Source of the DNA: Luscinia megarhynchos
Lineage: Eukaryota > Chordata > Aves > Passeriformes > Turdidae
Direction of reading: 5' to 3'
NCBI GenBank assembly: GCA_034336665.1
Contig: JAPFBE010000076.1
Span: 124,001 to 188,000, forward strand
Length of the DNA: 64,000 bases
The notes under the pieces were generated by a model that saw nothing but the letters and a program-made list of their open reading frames with translations, did no database searches and was not told the origin of the DNA. Shown here in pieces: positions 53,701 to 57,660 of this stretch; position 1 is the first letter of the stretch; each line of letters starts with the position of its first letter. The position numbers were made by a program, and so were the translations under genes.

Positions 53701-54024
53701 GATTTTGGGGAAATTTTGGGATATTTTGGGGATTTCGGGAATTTAGGGATTTTTAGGGGAAATTTGGGGAATTTCGGGAAATTTAGGGGATTTCGGGATT
53801 TTGGGGAAATTTAGGTAAATTTTGGGGAAATTTGGGGATTTTGGGATTTTAGGGGAAATTTTGGGAATTTCGGGGATTTCGGGGAAATTTTGGGAATTTC
53901 GGGGATTTTGGGGAAATCTTGGGAAATTTTGGGAATTTCGGGGAAATTTTGGGGATTTCGGGGTCTCTCACTGACCCAGCGCCGGGTTCAGCAGCAGCAG
54001 CAGCGCCAGGAGAGCTCCGGCCAT
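5583..54024 (-). CDS. CFB: Complement factor B gene, 18 coding exons (overall span, ATG to stop)
   Basis: Factor B is the secreted zymogen of the alternative complement pathway. It binds C3b, is cut by factor D into Ba and Bb, and Bb is the protease of the C3 convertase. Read on the minus strand, the exons give in order a signal peptide, three CCP modules, a linker, a vWA domain with the MIDAS motif DASRS, and a serine protease domain with GDSGGP. The C-terminus ends DEDLGFLP, nearly identical to mammalian factor B and unlike C2. All 18 mammalian exons have a counterpart with GT-AG borders. They sum to about 2243 nt, against about 2.3 kb in human, yet span 48.4 kb because every intron is minisatellite. 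Exons 1, 6, 9, 14, 16, 17 and 18 read cleanly. The others carry small indels, mostly in C/G runs; exon 11 has an in-frame TAA and exon 8 a TAG. It is either an intact gene with consensus errors or a recent pseudogene. Confidence 0.93.
5730..6849. repeat. GGGGTCACTCA minisatellite of intron 17 (3' part)
   Basis: Units of GGGGTCACTCAGGGGTCAC with CACCTGGGGTCAC variants, interrupted by copies of the exon 18 5' edge. Confidence 0.93.
5790..6590 (-). pseudogene. Six duplicate 5' edges of CFB exon 18
   Basis: Copies near 5795, 5905, 6033, 6190, 6370 and 6533 each hold the acceptor CCCCAG and [15 protein letters not shown], then break off into array. All keep the AG. The real exon is the last in the direction of transcription. 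Confidence 0.9.
6850..7098. repeat. TCCCAGTCCATCCCAG minisatellite, left arm of inverted pair
   Basis: About 10-11 bp units (CCCAGTCCAT, CCCAGTCCCT). It is the reverse complement of the array on the other side of exon 17. Confidence 0.93.
7104..7153 (-). CDS. CFB: CFB exon 17: catalytic serine
   Basis: A 50-nt open exon reading [17 protein letters not shown] (first Gly split with exon 16), matching RGDSGGPLIVHKRSRFIQ. The Ser of GDSGG is the nucleophile. Acceptor CCCCACAG, donor GTGAGG, both strong. It lies between two arrays that are reverse complements of each other. Confidence 0.95.
7158..7325. repeat. GACTGGGATGGACTGGGAG minisatellite, right arm of inverted pair
   Basis: Units GGGATGGACT and GGGAGGGACT. 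GGGACTGGGACAAACTGGGA here matches the complement of TCCCAGTTTGTCCCAGTCCC in the left arm without mismatch. Confidence 0.93.
7326..8339. repeat. GGTTTATACTGGTCTATACT minisatellite of intron 16
   Basis: 10-bp units TGGTTTATAC with TCTATAC and CCGG variants, in six blocks separated by copies of the exon 16 3' edge. Confidence 0.95.
7482..8264 (-). pseudogene. Five duplicate 3' edges of CFB exon 16
   Basis: Copies at about 7482, 7645, 7851, 8035 and 8200 carry RFLCSGG to DPNACP and the donor region, about 63 bp each. The G run varies from five to seven; only seven keeps the frame. GTACGC is intact in some copies and lost in others. Confidence 0.92.
8340..8472 (-). CDS. CFB: CFB exon 16: substrate-pocket segment before the catalytic Ser
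   Basis: Fully open, 133 nt: [44 protein letters not shown]. It matches [42 protein letters not shown]. Acceptor CCCGCAG, donor GTACGC, ends phase 1. Both edges are copied into the adjoining arrays. NVT is a possible N-glycosylation site. Confidence 0.95.
8473..9670. repeat. GGGGTCACTCAGG minisatellite of intron 15 (3' part)
   Basis: Units of about 13 bp (GGGGTCACTCA, GGGGTCACA). A higher-order unit of about 165 bp is punctuated by copies of the exon 16 5' edge. Confidence 0.93.
8595..9632 (-). pseudogene. Seven duplicate 5' edges of CFB exon 16
   Basis: Copies near 8595, 8750, 8920, 9085, 9250, 9425 and 9583 contain GTCGGTCAGGCAGGGGAGGC, the complement of the first codons of exon 16 (RLPCLTD), usually with the acceptor GCAG region. 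Period about 165 bp. Confidence 0.88.
9671..10788. repeat. ACACACGGACAGACAC minisatellite of intron 15
   Basis: Units GGACAGACACACGGACAC and variants, nearly free of T on the plus strand. Two copies of the exon 15 3' edge interrupt it. Confidence 0.95.
9892..10526 (-). pseudogene. Two duplicate 3' edges of CFB exon 15
   Basis: CCTGGTCCCCAGTTTCAGCA-type copies at 9892-9930 and 10488-10526 correspond to KVLLKLGDQ and the GT after it. Confidence 0.9.
10796..10897 (-). CDS. CFB: CFB exon 15: protease segment
   Basis: Acceptor CCCCCAG. It encodes RRLLLPP, then [18 protein letters not shown], then KVLLKLGDQ, matching [20 protein letters not shown] and KEVYIKNGDK. Two one-base deletions in C runs separate the blocks. 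Adding them back gives 104 nt and the phases required by exons 14 and 16. Donor GTCTCG. Confidence 0.86.
10905..11755. repeat. ACAGGGGTCAC minisatellite of intron 14
   Basis: 11-bp units CACAGGGGTCA with 10- and 12-bp variants. Related to the GGGGTCACTCA array beyond exon 15. Confidence 0.94.
11756..12715. repeat. TTTTGGGGTTATTTTGGGG minisatellite of intron 14
   Basis: G4-prone units: runs of four or five G separated by TTATTTT or ATTTT. It ends at the exon 14 donor. Confidence 0.93.
12721..12797 (-). CDS. CFB: CFB exon 14: PICIPCTEG segment of the protease domain
   Basis: Fully open: [20 protein letters not shown] then TCQDH, matching [26 protein letters not shown]. 77 nt, phase 2 to 1. 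Acceptor CCCCAG, donor GTGAGC. It lies between a G/T-rich array and a C/A-rich array with roughly complementary units. Confidence 0.94.
12832..14998. repeat. ATCATCCCAAAATTACACAAAA minisatellite of intron 13
   Basis: Units of about 20 bp, AAATCATCCCAAAATNACC, with CACCGGAAA spacers. The unit complements the array on the other side of exon 14. Confidence 0.95.
14999..15722. repeat. CCCCAGGACCCCCAAAATCC minisatellite of intron 13
   Basis: Units ACCCCCAAAATCCCCC with a larger unit of about 170 bp marked by CCCCAAACTCCCATAAAACA (near 15109, 15224, 15408, 15588). Confidence 0.93.
15728..15877 (-). CDS. CFB: CFB exon 13: protease segment with the catalytic Asp
   Basis: Acceptor CCCCCCAG. In successive frames it encodes [31 protein letters not shown] and [15 protein letters not shown]. 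These match GEKRDLEIEVVLFHPNYN, GIPEFYDYDVALIKL. DVAL contains the catalytic Asp. At least three small indels are needed. The duplicate edges at 16.3 and 17.4 kb read CTCTTCCTGCAC where the exon has CTCTTCTGCAC. Donor GTGGGT. Confidence 0.8.
15895..18918. repeat. CAGGATTCCCAAAATCCACC minisatellite of intron 12
   Basis: Units of about 20 bp, GGATTCCCAAAATCCRCTCC, within a larger unit of about 1 kb that includes the exon 13 5' edge (copies at 16.3 and 17.4 kb). Confidence 0.94.
16325..17442 (-). pseudogene. Two duplicate 5' edges of CFB exon 13
   Basis: Copies at 16325-16398 and 17366-17442. The second has the CCCCCCCAG acceptor and can read [11 protein letters not shown], closer to mammalian VVLFHPNYNING than exon 13 itself. 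Confidence 0.85.
18919..22200. repeat. CCCCCAGGTGCCCCAGCTG minisatellite of intron 12
   Basis: 9-10 bp units CCCCAGGTR and CCCCAGCTG. Several frames stay open on both strands because the unit lacks stops, but the products are Pro/Cys-rich repeats only. Confidence 0.95.
22204..22314 (-). CDS. CFB: CFB exon 12: protease segment expected to carry the catalytic His
   Basis: Acceptor GCCCCCAG. It begins [11 protein letters not shown], matching RPSKGHESCMGA. A one-base shift gives ALVSPDC, and [12 protein letters not shown] follows. The family motif LTAAHCF should lie between. Instead the bases read LSHKTAS or SQDCFS depending on frame, and no AAHC is legible. Donor GTGAGC. Confidence 0.78.
22325..24410. 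repeat. GTGCCCAGGTGTGCCCAG minisatellite of intron 11
   Basis: 9-bp units TGCCCAGGTG with GAGCTCAGGTGTG variants at the exon 12 end, changing to TATCCCCAGGTG towards exon 11. Confidence 0.94.
24422..24519 (-). CDS. CFB: CFB exon 11: start of serine protease domain, in-frame TAA
   Basis: Acceptor TTTAG. In one frame it reads ESLDAGL, stop, [20 protein letters not shown]. This matches DESQSLSLCGMVWEH and KQPWQAKI. The TAA sits exactly at the conserved Cys codon (LCGM) and replaces TGC/TGT by two substitutions, not by an indel. The change also creates GTAAGG, a donor-like string inside the exon. The real donor is GTGAGA after a short ACGGTG repeat. 98 nt, phase 1 to 0. Confidence 0.85.
24535..29240. 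repeat. GGGATTTTTTCAGGGATTTT minisatellite of intron 10
   Basis: The left part (to about 25.9 kb) is GATTTTGGGGG-like. The right part is GGGGATTTTTTCGGGGATTT in larger units bounded by copies of the exon 10 3' edge. Confidence 0.94.
26188..28658 (-). pseudogene. Four duplicate 3' edges of CFB exon 10
   Basis: Copies at about 26188, 27030, 27482 and 28592 read FLM, then [14 protein letters not shown] in the best copies, and the GTACC donor. The 27482 and 28592 copies keep the frame through FLM, which the exon does not. Confidence 0.92.
29250..29385 (-). CDS. CFB: CFB exon 10: end of vWA domain
   Basis: Acceptor CTCCCCAG. It encodes VYVFG, then [20 protein letters not shown], then [17 protein letters not shown]. 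This matches VYVFGVG, NINALASKKDNEQHVF and MENLEDVFYQMI. Two one-base deletions separate the three blocks, one in the C run after VFG and one in the T run before FLM. Restoring both gives 138 nt with matching phases. Donor GTACCA. Confidence 0.87.
29400..31225. repeat. Degenerate GCCCCAAAGGCCATTGAGGTG repeat, intron 9
   Basis: The least repetitive large stretch of the window, with balanced base use. Words such as GTGTCTGAATGACTG (near 30020 and 30090), CAGAATAGAACTCGGG (30612, 30848) and GCCCCA/GGCCATT recur. It looks like an old, diverged tandem array. No exon was recognised. Confidence 0.6.
31226..32345. repeat. CCCCCAAAATCCCC minisatellite of intron 9
   Basis: Units of 8-14 bp in larger units of about 330-350 bp, each ending in a copy of the exon 9 3' edge. 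Confidence 0.93.
31655..32079 (-). pseudogene. Two duplicate 3' edges of CFB exon 9
   Basis: Copies at 31655-31727 and 32005-32079 read EMLSIGRDP then PSEDFPG-like or shifted versions of PREDFLG, with the GTCTGG donor region. Confidence 0.9.
32363..32464 (-). CDS. CFB: CFB exon 9: vWA domain, fourth segment
   Basis: Fully open, 102 nt, phase 1 to phase 1: [19 protein letters not shown] then [14 protein letters not shown]. It matches LHNMGGDPITVIDEIRDLL and YIGKDRKNPREDYL of mammalian factor B. Acceptor CCCCAG. The donor reads GTCTGG, which is weak but gives the correct Leu-Asp junction with exon 10. Confidence 0.92.
32468..34210. repeat. TTTTGGGATATTTTGGGGTA minisatellite of intron 8
   Basis: Two phases: TTTTGGGATATTTTGGGATA near exon 9 and GGGGTATTTTTGGGCTGTTC nearer exon 8. 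Confidence 0.93.
34224..34375 (-). CDS. CFB: CFB exon 8: vWA domain, MIDAS Thr and Asp segment
   Basis: Acceptor CCCCGCAG. It encodes [14 protein letters not shown], then in shifted frames [14 protein letters not shown] and RHVII, LMTDG. These match SGTNTKKALQAVYSMM and RHVIILMTDG; the Thr of GTN and the Asp of MTDG are MIDAS ligands. A TAG follows QAET in the longest frame, and indels occur in the TC and CC tracts. Donor GTGGGA, phase 1. Confidence 0.8.
34385..35530. repeat. AAAATACCCGAAAATCACCC minisatellite of intron 7 with about 200-bp higher-order unit
   Basis: The marker GCCCGAAAATCAAGCGAAGT recurs near 34810, 35001, 35211 and 35401. The exon-proximal 400 bp is a separate 155-bp unit holding exon 8 edges. 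Confidence 0.92.
34484..34697 (-). pseudogene. Two duplicate 5' edges of CFB exon 8
   Basis: Copies at 34484-34545 and 34634-34697 have a CCCTTTCCTCCCCGCAG acceptor and encode PGTNLAGAL before turning into array. Confidence 0.9.
35531..38235. repeat. CCCCCAAAATCCCCTTTAAC minisatellite of intron 7
   Basis: Units CCCCCAAAATCC with markers GGTCAGACCCCTCTAGGA and TTTTAACTCCCAAAATCC, forming larger units of 300-490 bp bounded by exon 7 3' edges. Confidence 0.93.
36104..37784 (-). pseudogene. Five duplicate 3' edges of CFB exon 7
   Basis: Copies at about 36104, 36401, 36883, 37246 and 37741 read REQLGGMNL followed by GTGAGA. Those at 36883 and 37741 have the six-G run that exon 7 itself lacks. 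Confidence 0.92.
38240..38374 (-). CDS. CFB: CFB exon 7: vWA domain, second segment
   Basis: It opens IASLGATP, then [19 protein letters not shown] sequence, then [11 protein letters not shown] and MNLE. This matches [20 protein letters not shown] and NADWVTKQLNEINYE. The C run after IASLGAT is short, and the G run in REQLGGMN has five G where six are expected (six are kept in the duplicate edge at 36.9 kb). Donor GTGAGA, acceptor CCGCAG. Duplicate edges lie on both sides. Confidence 0.85.
38380..39965. repeat. GGGGTTTAAATGGGATTTTT minisatellite of intron 6
   Basis: Units TTTGGGGGGTTTAAAGGGGA and GGTCACGGAGGAAATTTGG, in larger units of about 570 bp that include exon 7 5' edges. Confidence 0.93.
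38710..39328 (-). pseudogene. Two duplicate 5' edges of CFB exon 7
   Basis: Copies at 38710-38768 and 39276-39328: GCGCAG acceptor, IASLGATP, then CGCTACGGGGTGATCACC (RYGVIT in the conserved frame). They keep the RY codons that exon 7 has altered. Confidence 0.9.
39966..40663. repeat. GGGCTATTTTCGGGC minisatellite of intron 6
   Basis: Units of about 14 bp, TTTTCGGGCTATTTTGGGC, with a CAGTTTTTGGG variant. A different family from the GGTTTAAA array next to it. Confidence 0.93.
40670..40806 (-). CDS. CFB: CFB exon 6: factor D cleavage site and start of vWA
   Basis: Fully open: [18 protein letters not shown], then [19 protein letters not shown] and LSELVEK. SKRR-IRL aligns with the mammalian factor D site [14 protein letters not shown] aligns with LVLDGSDS and keeps the MIDAS DxSxS motif that holds Mg2+ for C3b binding. 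Acceptor TCTCAG, donor GTGGGA. Length 137 nt, phases 1 to 0, consistent with both neighbours. Confidence 0.93.
40810..42772. repeat. CCCCAGGACCCCCAAAATCG minisatellite of intron 5
   Basis: Units CCCCCAGGACCCCC, CTTGGGACCCCCTCAGGACC and CCCCCAAAATCGCC. Very C-rich on plus, so G-rich in the CFB transcript. Confidence 0.93.
40894..40958 (-). pseudogene. Duplicate 5' edge of CFB exon 6
   Basis: One copy covering the acceptor to LEAGGSLN (complement of GTTCAGGGACCCCCGGCCTC), about 95 bp 5' of the exon. Confidence 0.85.
42776..42870 (-). CDS. CFB: CFB exon 5: linker between CCP3 and vWA
   Basis: It encodes [10 protein letters not shown] then [13 protein letters not shown], matching QEVAEAFLSSLTETIEGVDAE of mammalian factor B. 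The two parts are in different frames. Removing one C from each of two four-C runs restores a 93-nt exon with the expected start and end phases. Donor GTGGGC, acceptor CCCCCAG. The last base joins exon 6 to make Asp. Confidence 0.82.
42880..45168. repeat. CCCCCAAATCCCCCAGGACC minisatellite of intron 4
   Basis: Units of 10-16 bp of CCCCCCAAATCCCCCAGG with CCTCCTCAAA words, in larger units of about 300 bp bounded by exon 4 3' edges. Confidence 0.93.
43598..44280 (-). pseudogene. Three duplicate 3' edges of CFB exon 4
   Basis: Copies at about 43598, 43901 and 44226 carry the GGGGGGCAGTG run and SGSEPSC codons with the donor. The spacing is about 300 and 325 bp. Confidence 0.9.
45172..45349 (-). 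CDS. CFB: CFB exon 4: third CCP module
   Basis: After a CCCCAG acceptor it encodes [10 protein letters not shown], then [37 protein letters not shown] and WSGSEPSC. This matches mammalian CCP3 (YRLEDSVTYHC, GLTLRGSQRRTCQEGGSWSGTEPSC) with the expected cysteines. The G run before WSGSEPSC is one base short (six G), a state shared by the duplicated edges at 43.6, 43.9 and 44.2 kb. The donor is GTGGGG after TGCAGGG. Confidence 0.85.
45355..46270. repeat. GGAGCAGAAATAACCCGAAA minisatellite of intron 3
   Basis: Units of 18-36 bp: AAAATGGAGCAGAAATAACC, CGAAAACTGCCCAAAAAT and CAGCCCAAATTCAGCTCAG. Open frames in it are Asn/Lys/Pro repeats only. Confidence 0.94.
46271..47602. repeat. CCCCCAAAATCCCCC minisatellite of intron 3
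   Basis: 8-10 bp units. The exon-proximal half is punctuated by copies of the exon 3 3' edge. Confidence 0.93.
46859..47562 (-). pseudogene. Five duplicate 3' edges of CFB exon 3
   Basis: Copies at about 46859, 46941, 47026, 47265 and 47513 hold GRWEGP-type codons, GACGATGGAT and the GTGAGA donor. DPVCDD is readable in several. Confidence 0.92.
47612..47793 (-). CDS. CFB: CFB exon 3: second CCP module
   Basis: The acceptor is TTTTTTAG. It opens [19 protein letters not shown], matching the CPRPHDFENGEYWP start of mammalian CCP2. GFSLRG and GRWEGP follow, and a shifted frame gives DPVCDDG (mammalian QTAICDNG). The donor is GTGAGA in phase 1, joining exon 4 as CDDG-S-GDC. Frame changes occur in the central G/C runs, and the total length is not compatible with one open frame. 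Confidence 0.8.
47797..49999. repeat. CCAAAAAATCCCAAAAATTCC minisatellite of intron 2
   Basis: Units AAAAATCCCCAAAAAATCCC, with repeated larger blocks (for example 49079-49280 and 49580-49790 are near copies) and nine exon 3 5' edges. Confidence 0.93.
47885..49996 (-). pseudogene. Nine duplicate 5' edges of CFB exon 3
   Basis: GGCAGAACACGGCTGGGAAA-type copies near 47890, 48016, 48500, 48596, 48920, 49048, 49419, 49553 and 49971. Each has a TTTAACCCTTTCCCAG acceptor and VFCP or part of it. The 48.43-48.51 copy is longer and also carries the EFEHGWFFP region in altered form. Confidence 0.9.
50000..52410. repeat. CCCCCTAAAATCCCCCAGGA minisatellite of intron 2
   Basis: Units CCCCAAAATCCCCC, CCAGGACCCCCAAAA and AAACCACTCAGGACC. 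It degenerates toward exon 2 (51.9-52.4 kb). Confidence 0.92.
51470..51536 (-). pseudogene. Duplicate 3' edge of CFB exon 2
   Basis: One copy with GACAGGGAGCTGGGGACC (TGSWG region) and CACTGCCAAG before a GTGGGA donor. This donor is better than that of the exon, and it keeps the Cys-Gln frame. Confidence 0.85.
52415..52623 (-). CDS. CFB: CFB exon 2: first CCP (sushi) module
   Basis: The acceptor is CCCCCCACAG, just 5' of 52623. After a Pro-rich start comes [13 protein letters not shown], then LALLC and RRCGPTGSW, matching the CxxxG, LxxxC and RTCRSTGSW landmarks of mammalian CCP1. The end should read Cys-Gln before the donor. Here it is TGCCCAAG, one C longer than the TGCCAAG in the duplicated edge at 51.47 kb. 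A second length change in the Pro-coding C runs is needed to join the exon 1 frame. The donor GTCGCG is weak. Confidence 0.78.
52640..53965. repeat. GGGGATTTTGGGGAAATTTT minisatellite of intron 1
   Basis: Units of 10-15 bp: GGGGATTTTGGGG, AAATTTTGGG and AATTTCGGGG. G-rich on plus, opposite in sense to the intron 2 array. Confidence 0.94.
53976..54024 (-). CDS. CFB: CFB exon 1: signal peptide
   Basis: The exon reads [16 protein letters not shown] plus one base, a typical leucine-rich secretion signal. It ends at GTCAGT (donor at 53975-53974), phase 1. The ATG at 54024-54022 is the only start that opens a hydrophobic leader in the right place upstream of CCP1. Immediately 5' of it lies the GTCCGAAA minisatellite, so the 5'UTR or first intron is repeat DNA. 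Confidence 0.82.
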
Positions 54025-54489
54025 GTCCGAAAGTGTCCGAGTGTCCCGCTTTGTCCGCTGTGTCCGGAAAGTGTCCGAAAGTGTCCGAAAGTGTCCGCTT
54101 GTCCTTTTGTCCGTTTGTCCGAGTGTCCGAAAGTGTCCCGAAAGTGTCCGACTGTCCCAATGTCCGAAAGTGTCCCAATGTCCGTGTGTCCGTGTGTGTC
54201 CGAAAGTGTCCGAAAGTGTCCGAAAGTGTCCGAGTGTCCGTTTGTCCGGCTGTCCCAATGTCCGAAAGTGTCCCAATGTCCGTTTGTCCGTGTGTCCGAA
54301 AGTGTCCGAAAGTGTCCCAATGTCCGAAAGTGTCCCAATGTCCGAAAGTGTCCGCTTTGTCCGTAGTGTCCGAAAGTGTCCGACTGTCCCAATGTCCGAA
54401 AGTGTCCGCTTGTCCCAATGTCCGAAAGTGTCCGACTGTCCCAATGTCCGAAAGTGTCCGCTTTGTCCGAGTGTCCGAGTGTCCGAAAG
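54025..54489. repeat. GTGTCCGAAAGTGTCCCAAT minisatellite at the CFB start
   Basis: 9- and 10-bp units GTGTCCGAA and TGTCCCAA directly abut the CFB ATG. The first unit overlaps the codon context. Confidence 0.94.
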
Positions 54490-54612
54490 TGTCCGAGAGT
54501 GTACAGCGGAGCATCCCGCTTCTCCCCCCGGCGCTGTCCGGGAAATGACGGGGGAGGGCGGGGGGAGGGGTCAAGGACAGAGGGGGGGAGGGGCCCGACG
54601 ACCCAAAATGTC
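54490..54612 (-). promoter_or_regulatory. GC-rich non-repetitive island, possible CFB 5'UTR or core promoter
   Basis: Between the GTCCGAAA array and the AAATGACCC array lies about 120 bp without periodicity. On the minus strand it has C-rich Sp1-type runs (CCCCGCCC) and ends in TACACTCTCGGACAC, which leads into the array 5' of the CFB ATG. It is the nearest unique sequence to the start codon. It could be the transcription start region or an untranslated exon. Confidence 0.35.
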
Positions 54613-55978
54613 CAAAAAATGACCCAAAAATGCAAAAAAATGACCCAAAAAATGAACCCAAAATTGCCCAAAATGTCCCAAAAATGAACCCAAAAATTGC
54701 CCAAAATGTCCCAAAAATGCAAAAAAAGATCCCAAAAATGTCCCAAAAATGCAAAAAGATCCCAAAATGTCCCAAAAATGACCTAAAAGTGCAAAAATGA
54801 CCAAAAATGACCCAAAAATGCAAAAAATGGACCCAAAAATACAAAAAAAAGGACCCAAAAATGCAAAAAGAATGAACCCAAAAATGCCCCAAAAATGAAA
54901 AATGTCCCAAAAATGCAAAAAAAGATCCCAAAATGTCCCAAAAATGAAAAAAATGTCCCAAAAATGCAAAAAAAGATCCCAAAATGTCCCAAAATTGACC
55001 TAAAAGTGCAAAAAGACCCAAAATGACCCAAAAGTGCAAAAATGATCCCAAAAATGATCCAAAATTCGTCTCGAAATGTCCCAAAATGCCCCAAAATGCA
55101 AAGAAAGATCCCAAAATGCCCAAAATGTCCTAAAAATGCAAAAAATGAACCCAAAAATGCCCCAAAAATGAAAAAAATGTCCCAAAAATGCAAAAAAAGA
55201 TCCCAAAATGTCCCAAAAATGACCCAAAAGTGCAAAAAAAGGACCCAAAAATGACCCAAAAGTGCAAAAAAAATGATCCCAAAAATGATCCAAAAATTGC
55301 CCGAAATGTCCCAAAAATGACCCAAAAATGCTGAAAAAAATGGACCCAAAAATTGCCCAAAATGTCCCAAAAAATGCAAAAAATGAACCCAAAATGTCCC
55401 AAAAATGAAAAAAATGTCCCAAAAATGCAAAAAAAGATCCCAAAATGTCCCAAAAATTACCCAAAAGTGCAAAAAAAGGACCCAAAAATGACCCAAAAGT
55501 GCAAAAAATGATCCCAAAAATGATCCAAAATTGCCCAAAATGTCCCAAAATGCAAAAAATGAACCCAAAATGTCCCAAAAATGAAAAAAATGTCCCAAAA
55601 TGCAAAAAGATCCTAAAATGTCCCAAAATGACCCAAAAAGTGCAAGAATGGACCCAAAAATGATCCAAAAATGATCCAAAAATTGCTCCAAAATGTCCCA
55701 AAATGTAAAATGACCAAAATTGCCCATAAAAATGACCCAAAAATGTAAAAATGAACCCAAAAATTGCCCAAAATGATCCTTAAAATGATCCAAAATTGCC
55801 CGAAATGTCCCAAAATGACTCAAAATGCGTAAAAATTAACCCAAAAATGCCCCAAAAATGCAAAAAAAGAGCCCAAAATGTCCCAAAAATGTAAAAAATG
55901 AATCAAAAATGATCCAAAATCTCCCAAAATGTCCCAAAATCATCCTAAAAATATCCAAAAATGTCCAAAATATCCCAA
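54613..55978. repeat. AAAAATGACCCAAAAATGCA minisatellite
   Basis: Units CCCAAAAATGACC, GCAAAAAATG and AATGTCCCAAAA, in larger units of about 120-180 bp. Upstream of CFB, between the two candidate regulatory islands. Confidence 0.94.
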
Positions 55979-55984
55979 AAAATG

Positions 55985-57529
55985 CCAAAAACGGGGATTA
56001 TTATTGGGGCGTTTTCGGGTTTTTTGGGGTTTTTTTCGGGTGATTTTTGGGTAATTTTCGGGTGTAATTCGCGTGATTTTTGGGCTTTTTTCCGGTATTT
56101 TTTGGGTGTTTTTTGGGTGCTTTTTGGGTGTTTTGGGGTATTTTTCTTGGGGATTTTTGGGTATTTTCGAATGATTTTTGGGTTTTTTCGGGTGATTTTT
56201 GGGTGTTTTTCGGGTGATTTTTTGGTAATTTTCGGGTGTATTTCGCGTGATTTTTGGGTTTTTTTCCGGTATTTTTTGGGTGATTTTCGGGTATTTTTTG
56301 GGTGTTTTGGGGTATTTTTCTTGGGGATTTTTGGGTATTTTCGGATGATTTTTGGGTTTTTTCGGGTATTTTTTCGGTGTTTTTCGGGTGATTTTTGGGT
56401 AATTTTCGGGTGTAATTCGCGTGATTTTTGGGCTTTTTTCCGGTATTTTTTGGGTGATTTTCGGGTATTTTTTGGGTGTTTTGGGGTATTTTTCTTGGGG
56501 ATTTTTTGGGTATTTTCGGTGATTTTTGGTTTTTTTCGGGTGATTTTTGGATGATTTTTGGGGGTTTTTTCGGATGTTTTTTGGTTTTTTTTCGGGGATT
56601 TTTGGGTGTTTTGGGGGAATTTTTTGGGTGTTTTTTGGGTGATTTTTGGGTAATTTTCGGGTGTATTTCGGATATTTTTGGGGTGTTTTTCGGGCATTTT
56701 GGGGGATTTTTCGGGTGTTTTTCGGATGTTTTTCGGGTTTTTGGGGTTTTTTTTGGGGGGTGATTTTCGGGTATTTTTCTGGGTGATTTTTCGGGTGTTT
56801 TTCGGATGTTTTTCAGGTATTTTTTGGTGTTTTTCGGGTGATTTTTGGGTAATTTTCGGGTGATTTTCGGGTGTATTTCGGGTGATTTTGGGGTAATTTT
56901 CCGGTCATTTTTGGGTGATTTTTCGGTGTTTTTCGGGTGTTTTTTGGGTGATTTTCTACGGGATATTGGAGTTTTTTCGGGTGATTTTTGGTTGATTTTT
57001 GGGATTTTTTTTGAGTGTTTTTGGGGTGATTATTCTTAATTTTTCCGGTGTTTTTTGGGCTTTTTTCGGGTTTTTTGGGGGGGTTTTTTGCGTGTTTTTG
57101 GGATTTTTTTTGAGTGTTTTGGGGGTGATTATTCTGATTTTCTTTGGGTGTTTTTTGGGCGATTTTCGGGTATTTTTCGGTTGTTTTTTGGGATTTTTTC
57201 GGGTTTTTTTGGGGAGGTTTTTTGGGTGTTTTTGGGATGTTTTTTTAAGTGTTTTGGGGGTGATTATTCTGATTTTTTTGGGGTGTTTTTGGGTGATTTT
57301 TGGGTGTTTTTCGGATGTTTTTCGGGTTTTTTGGAGGTTTTTTTGGGGGGTGATTTTCCGGTATTTTTGGGTGGTTTTGGGATTTTTTCGGGTTTTTTGG
57401 GGGGGGTTTTTGGGTGTTTTGGGATTTTTTTTAAAGTGTTTTTGGGGTGATTATTCTGATTTTTTTGGGGTGTTTTTGGGCAATTTTCGGGCGTTTTTTG
57501 GGTGTTTTTTGGGGTGATTTTTCGCGCCA
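55985..57529. repeat. TTTTTGGGTGATTTTCGGGT minisatellite
   Basis: About 10-bp units. The first part has a clear larger unit of about 175 bp marked by TTCGCGTGATTTTTGGG (near 56068, 56242 and 56417). Confidence 0.94.
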
Positions 57530-57660
57530 TTTTGAGCCGTTTTTCGGTTTCTTTTCCCGGAGATTTTGGGTCGATTTCGTGTCCCCGCCCCCCCCCCGGT
57601 CACCATGGCAACGACCCTGGCGATGACGTCATCATCGAGCTGGGAATTTCCCCAGGGAGC
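57530..57660 (-). promoter_or_regulatory. Non-repetitive regulatory island, candidate CFB promoter/enhancer
   Basis: This short stretch is unlike the arrays on both sides and stacks matches to known sites. TTTCGGTTTC at 57542-57551 is an ISRE (TTTCNNTTTC). A GC box (CCCCGCCCC) starts near 57582. GTCACCATGGCAAC at 57599-57612 fits the RFX X-box. TGACGTCA at 57624-57631 is a full CRE. GGGAATTTCC at 57642-57651 is a kB site. ISRE and NF-kB control is established for mammalian CFB, an interferon- and cytokine-induced gene. The island is 3.5 kb 5' of the CFB ATG and about 0.6 kb past the poly(A) signal of the upstream gene. A non-coding first exon would be needed to connect it. Confidence 0.6.

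Noticed and set aside
5583..54024. Complement C2 instead of factor B
   Set aside because: The C-terminus [21 protein letters not shown] and PICIPCTEG match factor B. C2 ends differently (LNFLPL-type).
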